Below the pieces are notes generated by a model. That model was not told the DNA's origin, did no database searches, and was given only the letters and a program-made list of their open reading frames with translations. DNA of 64,000 nucleotides, taken from positions 80,016,948 to 80,080,947 of the forward strand of contig OY754464.1 of NCBI GenBank assembly GCA_963575645.1, written 5' to 3'. The translations under genes were made by a program, and so were the position numbers. Origin of the DNA: Xanthostigma xanthostigma (taxonomy: Eukaryota > Arthropoda > Insecta > Raphidioptera > Raphidiidae). Below are positions 35,601 through 46,100 of this stretch, in pieces. Position 1 is the first letter of the stretch, and the number at the start of each line of letters is the position of its first letter.

Positions 35601-38600
35601 AGCCATGACTGCATTAATTGTTATTTCTATTGAATTATCGTGGTAATCTTGAGGATTTCTATTTTATTTTGATTTATTTTTATTTTACTTGGCTTTTTTA
35701 ATCATAAAAAGCTCTTATAAATCATTATTTTAATTTGTTTGTACAAAAATAAAACAAAAAAACAACTCCATCTGTTTGGAAACATTTCATTCAAAAATTG
35801 TCTGACTGGTGTAACGTATGTGCGTTGGTAAAACAGTGACCCAATGTTTTTAGGTTCAACACGAATAGGCGGAGATATTTGATCTCGCACCATATTTAAG
35901 TATTTTTGGGTATTTAATGTCCCATTAATAAAAAAAGTCCGATTATGTTGTAATCATTTGAATATTTTCTTCGGTAGTATACACATTCATTTTGCTAAAG
36001 AATATTATCTGTCAAATTGAAAAACAAGATTTCAAGGCTCACTCTGATCCAGTCATTTTTTCCCAATGTTAATTTCCCTATGTGCACCTTACGTGTTTAC
36101 ATACTGTATATTCCTTTTCGAGTAAGTACAGACAAAATACATTTTCTTGGTAAACTTTGAAATATCCTCAAGAAAACGAAATCAAAATTTTTGTGTCACA
36201 ATTTTGGCTGCGGTAATCTCCGAAACCACAACCGATTTTAATGAAATTTTGTAAATGTGTCTTGCTTGGTGTAACTTACACTATAGGATAGTTTTTATTA
36301 AATATTTTGTACAAAATTACGGTGTTTTCTCAAAAAAACTGTTTTAGTAACATGTAACGACATCTGATAGAATTTGCTACTAGTTCAGAAGCAAACAAAT
36401 GAAAACGGTTTTAGTACCAAGTAGCGACATCTGTTAGAATTCGCTCAAAGCTATTAGTTTAGAAGCAAATCTGGTAGAATTTGCTCAAAGCTATTAGTTC
36501 AGACGCCGGGCCGCAAACGAAATACATTTTGCAGAATTATATCTATCGCACCCGGGTGAAACCGGGACGGACCGCTAGTATTTTATATACTAGAGCTAAT
36601 GACCGCCATCAAGTGTCTATAAACTACAATCTATACATACTACTAATTTATAATAATTTCTTGAATGATTTTTAAAGGATCTTCATTATTTCCCATTTCG
36701 TCCAGCTGACCGTGTTGCAGCTAGTTGGACCGCAATGGAACGCGTAACTGTGGACAACGGATGCCTGTTTGTACTTCCTGGTTCGCACAAAGGCGCTCTG
36801 CAGCCGCACGACTATCCAGAAACCAGAGTGAACAAAATGTATCACGGCATTATTGGCTATGATCAGTATCCGAAAGTCAACCTGGAAATGGAAAAAGGTG
36901 ACACGGTCTTTTTCCATCCTTTGATTATTCATGGTTCAGGAGTTAACGTTACAAAGGTTAGTGGATTTGTTTTGTTTTTCAAGTTGTACAACGGTTCTGG
37001 AACTCGGCAGACAATCCCAGCTGGCGTACTAGAACCCAAGCAGAATTGTTAGTAATAGGGTTATTGACAGTGATTAAAATTAAATATAAAACTGTGTTAT
37101 AATGAAAGTTTATGGTCTAAAATATCGTTTAGAATTGTTATTTTTATTAAAAAAGTGCGTTAAATATATTAAAATAAATAAATAAAATCACGATTGTTAA
37201 CGTATGTGTCACATGATTTCAAACACCAATCACAGCGCGTGACGTCATTAATCAGTCAACATGGCCGGCAGCTGTGTGCCACTGACTGCCATGTGTATTC
37301 GTTATCTCTGTTCAGTGTATGTTCTCTGGTGTATTCATTGTGCTCTGTCAATCATATTATGCAACACTTTGTTGGTTATAATGCCCGTTTTCCAATTACC
37401 ATTGCGAGTGCGACTAAATGCCGCATAATGCCGCATTGTGCGCGTGTTCAATTGGAACAAATTAGTTTTTAAATGCGACGGTAGAGAGCATTGGACTCAC
37501 TGTAAGATTCAGAAAAAAATCATAAGTTTTGCATTCTTCAATGTGGATATCCATTTGTTTGTAAACAAAAGTATATTTGTTAAAATTAGTTGATAATAAT
37601 TAAAAATAAAAATCTGTAAAATTAATTTGCTCAAGTCTTTACAAAAAATAAAGAAAAAAAATATCGCAAGAAGCTGTCTTACAAGTACCCATGCTTGATT
37701 TTATTGAAAATTTTTGGTCTTGACACTGTAGTAATAATGATCTAAATCAAACAACAATTTTAAATTGTCAAAAATGTCAACTTGAAGAAAAAAAATTGGA
37801 ATTTTTTATTAGCTTATTGTAGTACTACTTGCGCACAGCATCCGAGAGCTAAGGTTTTTCTGGTGCTCGATTATGCGAAGCGTTGCTATAGTTGGAACAT
37901 TCAACGTTGAGCATTATGCCGCATAAAGCGCTTTAGTGCTGTAATTGGAAAACTACCAATGCTATATGTCACGTTGTACCCGCTTGCTTAGTGTTTACTG
38001 ATTGCCTACTGTGACGTAGGCAATCAGTAAACATGGCTGTCAAGGTCAATTGACGTTTTGGCGCAGAATTTAAAGTCAAAATAAAAAACAACTAATAATG
38101 AGTCAAATCTGTTATATTTATGAGAGAAAATATTTTTTACATATACCTTTATTCTTTAATTTTAAATACTTTTTGAAATTTTGTCAATAACCCTATTGTA
38201 GTTAGTGTAGTTCCAACTACGGAGTGATAACCAGGAGAACCAGCTCGAGCATAGCAGTGGACCGATATCTGTCGTATGAACTAATATGGCGTCAGCTACT
38301 GGGTAACGCACACACGTTCATGGCTTACATTTGTGTAGTGTCTGTGAAGTTAAAAAACTTTGGTAGCTATCGCGAAAACAAATGGAAAGAATCAAAGTTT
38401 TCCCGGGTAGTGATAACAGCGCCATCTCGCGTGCGCCAGAAAACGGTCTGTCTCAAAACACAGCGAACATAGGAAGTTAGGTCTCCCGATTAAAGACTTC
38501 ATGGTTCCAACAAACGAATTTAACAATTTTGCTCGTACAGTAGTTTTACTTTAGTTAATATTTTATTCAAGCATAGCTTGGAAAAAATGAGTGTACTTTA

Positions 38601-39041
38601 TGTCTGTGTACGAGTTTTATTAATAGAGGAGATGATCATGATAATCGTATTTCTTCTCTGTGTTTTCATCTGAGAAATCTTGGCATTTTAGGGTTTCCGA
38701 AAAGCTATTTCATGTCATTATGCTAGCAGTGATTGTTATTTTATTGATGTACGAGGAACAACTCAGGAAAATATTGCTAAGGAGATCGAAGAAGTGTCAA
38801 GACGTAAAGGATTTAAATTGGATTTTGTGGTAAGACCTTTTGAAATAAAACAAGTTGAGAAAACAGAACTTTAAATTATTTTTTATTTAAAAGTTTGTTT
38901 TTTTATGTATCTTTTCATTATGAAAACAGTTTTTGGTTAATAAGTATTTGATTTTAAAGGACAAATTTATTTTAGGATATATGGAAATTACGTTCCAGAG
39001 TCGTAAGGGGTATGAGTGGTACCATGAATGCAACTTTATAA
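32622..39041 (+). CDS. PHYH: Phytanoyl-CoA dioxygenase, peroxisomal
   Basis: Seven exons join in frame into 322 residues: 32,622-32,695, 33,960-34,091, 34,478-34,589, 35,317-35,484, 36,678-36,956, 38,692-38,829 and 38,976-39,041 (stop TAA). All introns are GT-AG. The enzyme is an Fe(II)/2-oxoglutarate oxygenase that 2-hydroxylates phytanoyl-CoA and related branched acyl-CoAs at the start of alpha-oxidation. The iron ligands are visible: H161 and D163 (HQD across the exon 4/5 junction) and H247 (HGSG). R258 (GFRKA) is placed to bind 2-oxoglutarate. The N-terminus has RINIVLNHL, a match to the PTS2 peroxisomal signal. The length is near human PHYH (338). The C-terminus is short and has no PTS1. 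Introns hold repeats (34,150, 35,534, 36,500, 37,053). The ZAD gene starts 1.1 kb downstream on the same strand. Confidence 0.95.
34150..34330. repeat. Repeat family C, foldback copy in PHYH intron 2
   Basis: A leader (CAAATCTTTGATTAACGTCT) is followed by a near-perfect palindrome, 34,184-34,330, whose arms carry AATTATCGACCAATTTTTCA. The loop holds GGATCGAAACGT, shared with the 57,803-58,085 copy. Confidence 0.7.
35534..36106 (-). mobile_element. Deleted Tc1/mariner-type transposon in PHYH intron 4
   Basis: 573 bp with long imperfect inverted ends (CAGTATGTAAACGCGTAAGG at the left) and TA on both sides (35,532-35,533 and 36,107-36,108). A minus-strand frame of 63 codons ends in a stretch [14 protein letters not shown]. 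This matches the region just before the last catalytic motif of a common arthropod Tc1/mariner transposase group as I know it. Most of the transposase is missing. Confidence 0.75.
36500..36580 (-). repeat. Repeat family D, end fragment in PHYH intron 4
   Basis: Shares GCAAACGAAATA, CGCACCCGGGTGAAACCGGG and CGCTAGT with 29,870-29,940. Upstream (36,340-36,500) a roughly 60 bp unit containing AGAATTYGCTCAAAGCTATT is repeated imperfectly. Confidence 0.55.
37053..38198. mobile_element. Inverted-repeat element with a second element nested inside (PHYH intron 5)
   Basis: The ends are TAATAGGGTTATTGACA and its inverse (right end near 38,197). Inside, about 37,381-37,967, a second pair of inverted ends shares GTTTTCCAATTAC and ATGCCGCATAA. 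No transposase is present. The outer element also holds CGTCATTAATCAGTCAACAT, related to 17,544-17,580. Confidence 0.55.
38199..38690. other. End of PHYH intron 5, no recognised feature
   Basis: An 82-codon frame at 38,224-38,472 is unlike any protein I know and is not spliced into PHYH, whose exon 6 begins at 38,692. Confidence 0.3.
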
Positions 39042-39418
39042 AATATCAGAAGAATTTTATTGTAATTTCGAGGCATTTATTTTAAAAGATGTTTATTTGT
39101 AATATATAATATGTATAAAAATATTTTTTATAACATTGTATCATATTTGGCTATTGAATAATAGAGGTATTCTATTTTATTCTATACGTATTTTCATTTG
39201 TTTTTTTTTTTGAAGTGAAACTTTTTTAACGACAAACCTTTCCCTAGTGAATATATGTAAGTCAAGCTAACTCCTTTTTTTAAGGCTACCAACTACTAAA
39301 TATTTAATGGTAACTCATAATAAATAACATCAATGAAACACGTTGATAACTCTAAAGAAGTTTCACTTCCACCGTGGGCGTATGTGGGTGAATCTCAATC
39401 ACGTTTTTTTAAATATTT

Positions 39419-39897
39419 TATTCAACTCATGCACGCTATTCATGTTTTATCATGCCTAAAAACCGAACCCTAAATAGCCATTTACCGACTGGTGACAATT
39501 ACTTGTCGATAACTCAATGAAAATTCCTACTAGCTCGGCCATTGTGGAGTAATGAAAATAAACGTAACTATTTTCTGAGTCGTAACGAAATAGTAGGTAA
39601 CAACAACTCCGTTGTTACCCATTGAGGCTAAAATTGAGAGGCCGAATGTTTTCGGCATGGAGTTTATTCATAACTGGCTAACCTCAAACCAAAACATTGA
39701 ATCGTGCTGTTTGGTGCTGTTAGTATTGACAGTTTTTTTTATAAAGAAATAAATAGATATTTACATCTCATTAATAACAATAAATAAAACATGAATAACG
39801 TGCAATTGTTGAATAAAATTATGGGCGTAACTTGTAGGCTAAGTCATGACCTGTCAGCGCGATGAATGACTTAGACTACTAGTTACGCCAATAACTA
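39419..39897 (+). mobile_element. Repeat family E, copy 2
   Basis: Nearly identical to copies at 30,057 and 56,476, including the terminal hairpin. It lies between PHYH and the ZAD gene. Confidence 0.75.
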
Positions 39898-40180
39898 ATT
39901 AATGCCTCTAGCTAGCTTGGCTTTAATATTTTAAATTGTGTAGACAGAAAAGTTTATGCTAAACAAAAATATTTTTCTTGACATAAAAATCGAAATTTTA
40001 ATTTCTTAACAGCTGATCATCTGACATGAAGATTACAAGTGTACTTAGTGGCAAAGTGTCAAGAGAACAGTTATAAACTTATAGGTAGTTCTAATTGGTT
40101 CTAATAGTTCAGAACAGTAAAGTGGCGGTAAATTAAAAGTTGACATTGCTGTATTACACATCGTCCGTTGTGTATTTGAA

Positions 40181-43100
40181 ATGGAGAACATAAATTGGGA
40201 TGAATTAAAATTAAATAATATGTGCAGGACTTGTTTGAATCAATCTGCTGAAATGTGTTCTATTTTTAACCACAATTCCTCAGTATGTATCTTTAACATT
40301 CTAACGGAAGTGTCTTCCGTCAAGGTAAGAATATGATTCGTCTGTTTTTCAGTATATTTTTTGTTATTAAATGCTTTATATTACTGAATAGTTTTGCTCT
40401 AAGACATATTTTTCACTATTTTGTATTTTTATTTTTAATAAAGAGTTTTGATCAACTTTAAAACTTTTGATATATTCAGTATTTAATCCTCAAAATTTAT
40501 AAATGCTGGACTTTATATGACCATTCAAATGTCTTTTCAGTTTATTTTCATTTCAATAACGACTCAGTTGATTTATTTTATGTACCAATACGAACTAGTT
40601 TAAAATTAAACAGTTTTATTTTATAGATAGAAGAAAACGATGGACTTCCCGTTTCAATTTGTACAGTGTGCTTAGAAAAAGCAGAAAAGGCGTATGAATT
40701 CAAAATGCAATGCTTAAGAACAGATATGCTTTTCCGTAAAATAATGGCAACTATAACTAAACTTGAATATTTAGAAGAAGATCATAACTTAATCGAAAAA
40801 TTGAAAGCAAATAATAACATATTCAAAGATGATAATTTATATACTAGTAGTCCATCAGATCAACTCATAACGGACAAAAAACTAAATTATAAATTGCAAG
40901 AAAATAAATTTGAAATACCAGATAGTACAAATGTATATTATGAAAATTGTTCTGATATAGATGAAAGCACAAATAAAGATGTTTCTAACCAACCAAATGA
41001 AGAACATTTAATCGAAAATAATGAAATTATTAAATCAGAATTTTCGACGAATAAAACTGTGATAAAAGAAAATCAAAATAGTAACTTGGCTAGAAATAAT
41101 TGTAGTGATAACAATGAATCGTCTGAAACGACAAAAATAGAAGAAAAAAATTCAGAAAAACAAGAGAGTGATTCATGTTTACATCCCACGACGATAAACA
41201 AAAGTTCACATAATATGGAAGACGGACGATTTATGTGTAACCAGTGTGGCAAGAGTTTTAGACAGTATTCTGGGTTCTGCTGCCATATACGCAGTCATAG
41301 AGGAGAGCAACCGTACGCCTGTAAAGTCTGCAACAAGAGGTACAGGCAATCCGCGAGCTTAACGGCTCATATGCGGATTCATACAGGTACTATATCTATA
41401 TGTTACGGCTAATACGAGAAACTAGTTTATTCGCGAATTAACCGGCGTCAAGGATAAATGCCGAATATGTCTTAGTTTCTCGCTTTTTCGCCTATTATCA
41501 AGTGCAAGCAGGTTAAAACGCGAATTATCCAAAAGCAACCGTATAAAACGTTTATTGTCTCAGTATTTTATCATCTGTCAACATGGCTGGTAACACTATT
41601 TGTTTTTTATCAGTGTTGTTTTATTTTATTTGGAGAACATTTGTTATTTTGTATTATTTTAATAAAAATTACAGCTCACTACTTATACGCACGTCTATGA
41701 ATTTGAGGTTAATTGCTTACTTAACATATTATCCGGCTAATTCGCGAAAGAGCCAAGAGCTATCGGATATAACCGATCATATTGTCTAATTCGCGTTTTA
41801 ACCGAATAATTTGCGAAAATTGTTAAATCATATTTCTTTCTTTGGTAATAACCGGCTGTATTGGTTAATTCGGGTATTAGCCGGTTAATTCGCGAATAAA
41901 CTAGTTTCTCGTATTAACCGTAACATATACACAGTGGAACAATGGGCGTGTTTGGCCGAGTAAGTATTTACTAAATTTAGTAAGTCACTCACTATACTTA
42001 CAAAACGCAGTAAGCATGGCTTAATATAAGACGCCATTTTGCTTATTGTTGATGTAAACAAAACAAACAGGAACAGACCTGTCATTTATCCATTTGAAAC
42101 TATTTACATGAATTATTATTATATTGATAAATTTAGTACTGTCAATTATATTCAATCTATGAGGTTATGTACGGGATATAACGTAAACCAGTGTCTTGAG
42201 TTATGTCAAGCTAGTAAGTCTGTCCTAGCCGAAAAGCGCTATAGTCAGCTTGTAAGATTTTAATTTTTTTATGCTAATTGGCTTACTAAAGTTTAGTAAG
42301 TACTTACTTCGGCCAAACACGCCCATTGTTAATCTGTAGTCGAAAGGAACGGCCCAAAACTTCGAGTTAACGAGACTTTGAATTATTGAACTTTTTAAGT
42401 TGATGTCGTTTCTTTCTTTAAAATTACGCTGGCCTCGAGTTAATCTTTCCTAAGACTTTTGGTAAACTTCTTAGCTTTACTTCTGATAGTAGAAGGGAAT
42501 TTTCTTAAGGTTGTACACCCACGACCGTATTTTGTTGTAATAAAAAAATGTTATATGACTTGGTAAATTATTATTTCTTATGGAAATATTATATCCTGTA
42601 GATTATAGCTTTATTTTTCAATATTTAAAAAATTAATTTTTAAAAATTTGACATAATATCATAAAATTTTGACTTTAGCAGTATATTTAATTAAGCCCAA
42701 TGAACACGAAAGATTTTATCTTACGTTTTGTTTTTAAAATCCTTTAAACCGTTACGCTGTGTCCTATGTAAACGCGGGCATTGCGATGCGTGCGTTGCGG
42801 GTAACGCACACATTAAAACACGTGAATTTAAATGTGTCTGTCCAACGTAAACGCGTGTTGCGTTAAATTCGCACGCAGTTAGGTTGCCGCATCGCACGGA
42901 TGGTTTTAATTTCAAAATTGTTTTATTTTCACCGCAGTTATCGTACGACTTCGACATTGTTCTGCATAAAATATTGATAAAATAAAAATAACACACACTT
43001 TTTAAGGATTTTATGAATTCTTGGTTCACAAAAATGTAATTGCAATTAAATATTGTTGTTTATAATTCAATTAATCATTAATATATTTATATATTCACGC

Positions 43101-46100
43101 ATCGCACGCAACTAATTGTCGTATTTAAATTGGACATCGTGGTTTGAACGCACGCATCGCAGTGCGGTGCGATTATCGCATCGCACGTACCCGTACATAC
43201 GTAGGACACACCCTTAGACGTATAGTTTTTGAGTAATTGGATATTAAAAATGCAATTTTTAATACACGGTAAATGAAATAATATCCAATTTTCAAGTTTT
43301 AGTTATTAGCAACGTCAAAAAAATTATTTAATAAAAACAAAATTTATGAAAAACTTTTCGTGTAATCTGGTTTTCATGGTGATATAGTTCAAATCTAGAA
43401 AATAGAGATTTTTAATTAATATTTCTCCAAAACTGCACGTAGCCTGGGAAAATTAAGAAATTCAGACCAAATAATTCGTGTAGTTTTGAAAGTTGCTACA
43501 GTTATTCCTAAAGGTGTCCAGATGAATATACTAAAAGCCCCCGAGGGAGGGACACGAGCCGGCGGTGGGGGAGGGGGGGAAAGGTCACTTTTTTTGGTAT
43601 TCTCAATATAGGTCTTAAACTATGCATTTTTTTATAAAATATTTTTTATACGTTTTTAAGTAGACTAAAATTGCTACAATCTGAGACAAGAACCAGCTCT
43701 GTAGGTTTAATACTTACCGAGATACAGCTTTCCAAAAATTGACCAGTTTTTTCAACAAAGTGAAATTTTAAGATTTGGTCAATTTTTGACCCCGATATCG
43801 GGGAAAATACTCATTTTAAGGGAAATATCATAGGAACATATATTGTAGCAAATGTAATTAGCTTTAATTTAAGCAGAGAACGACGTCTGTAGGCCATATA
43901 GTTTACTCACAAATTTTAAAAATCCAAAAAATGAGAAAACTGCATTTTCGCAAATTTAAATTTAATACCTAATAATCGTTATGTAAATCCATTCAGTGAT
44001 TTTAATGTGGTTGAGTAACCAAATTGAGTAGCATAGTAGCATAAACGAGTAACATAATAAAAAAAATAACATAATTGATAACATCATAAAAAAATTATGC
44101 AGTTTTTGAAAAAATACCGTCGTATTTCAGCCATTTTGTAAAAAATATTTACAAATTATATTCATGAACCTTCCTCGTTTATCGCTCTTTCTATTACCGA
44201 AAACAATTTCAAAATCCGGTGCGTGGTTTAGTAGAAGAGAGCGGAGAAAAAGACAGAGACTTTGTTTTTAACTGTGCAGTCTTTGACAAAATACCGTCGT
44301 ATTTCAGCCATTTTGAAAAAATATTTACAAATTGTATACAGAAACCTTCCTCGTATATTGATCTTTCTATTAGCGAAAACCATTTCAAAATCAGGTGCGT
44401 GGTTTAGAAGAAATGACCGGTGAAAAAGACAAAGACAGTCTGAGACTCTGATTTTAACTATGTAGTCTTTGCTAAAATTCCGTCGTAGTTCAGATATTTT
44501 GTAAAAAATATTTATAAATTATATACAGAAACCTTCCTCGTTTATTGCTCTTTCGACTACCGAAAACCATTTTTAGATCCGGCGCATGGCTTAGAAGAAG
44601 TGAGCTGAGAAAAAGACAAAGACAGACAGAAGCTCTATTTTTAACTATGCAGTCTGAGCTAAAACACTGTCGTAGTTCAGGCATTTTGTAAAAACTATTT
44701 ACAAATTATATACAGAAACCTTCCATGCTTATCGCTCTTTCTATTACCGAAAACCATTTTACGATCCGGCGCATAGTTTAGAAGAACACCGACGTTGTTT
44801 TGTCAAAGACTGCATAGTTAAAAACAGTCTCTGTCTGTCTTTGTCTTTTTCTCCGCTCACTTCTTCTAAACCATGCGCCCAACCTAAAAATGGTTTTCGA
44901 TAGTAGAAAGAGCAATAAACGAGGAAGGTTTCTGTATATAATTTATAAATATTTTTTACAAAATAACTGAACTACGACGGAATTTTAGCAAAGCCTACAT
45001 AGTTAAAATCAGAGTCTCTGACTGTCTTTGTCTTTTTCACCGGTCATTTCTTCTAAACCACGCACCGGATTTTGAAATGGTTTTCGCTAATAGAAAGATC
45101 AATATACGAGGAAGGTTTCTGTATACAATTTGTAAATATTTTTTCAAAATGGCTGAAATACGACGGTATTTTGTCAAAGACTGCACAGTTAAAAACAAAG
45201 TCTCTGTCTTTTTCTCCGCTCTCTTCTACTAAACCACGCACCGGATTTTGAAATTGTTTTCGGTAATAGAAAGAGCGATAAACGAGGAAGGTTCATGAAT
45301 ATAATTTGTAAATATTTTTTACAAAATGGCTGAAATACGACGGTATTTTTTCAAAAACTGCATAATTTTTTTATGATGTTATCAATTATGTTATTTTTTT
45401 TATTATGTTACTCGTTTATGCTACTATGCTACTCAATTTGGTTACTCAACCACATTAAAATCACTGAATGGATTTACATAACGATTATTAGGTATTAAAT
45501 TTAAATTTGCGAAAATGCAGTTTTCTCATTTTTTGGATTTTTAAAATTTGTGAGTAAACTATATGGCCTACAGACGTCGTTCTCTGCTTAAATTAAAGCT
45601 AATTACATTTGCTACAATATATGTTCCTATGATATTTCCCTTAAAATGAGTATTTTCCCCGATATCGGGGTCAAAAATTGACCAAATCTTAAAATTTCAC
45701 TTTGTTGAAAAAACTGGTCAATTTTTGGAAAGCTGTATCTCGGTAAGTATTAAACCTACAGAGCTGGTTCTTGTCTCAGATTGTAGCAATTTTAGTCTAC
45801 TTAAAAACGTATAAAAAATATTTTATAAAAAAATGCATAGTTTAAGACCTATATTGAGAATACCAAAAAAAGTGACCTTTCCCCCCCTCCCCCACCGCCG
45901 GCTCGTGTCCCTCCTTCGGGGGCTTTTAGTATATTCATCTGGACACCTTTAGGAATAACTGTACCAACTTTCAAAACTACACGAATTATTCGGTCTGATC
46001 GACGATTCTGAAACTAATTTTCTTAGACTAACGGGAAAGTTTAGATTTTTTAATTTTTACGTTATCTAAAAAAGTCAAACTTTCAAATAATCAGTTTTTT

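Noticed and set aside
36672-36932. Minus-strand 86-codon frame
   Set aside because: Shadow of PHYH exon 5 on the plus strand.
44219-45241. Identical 62-codon frames on opposite strands
   Set aside because: They are the two arms of one inverted repeat, not two genes.
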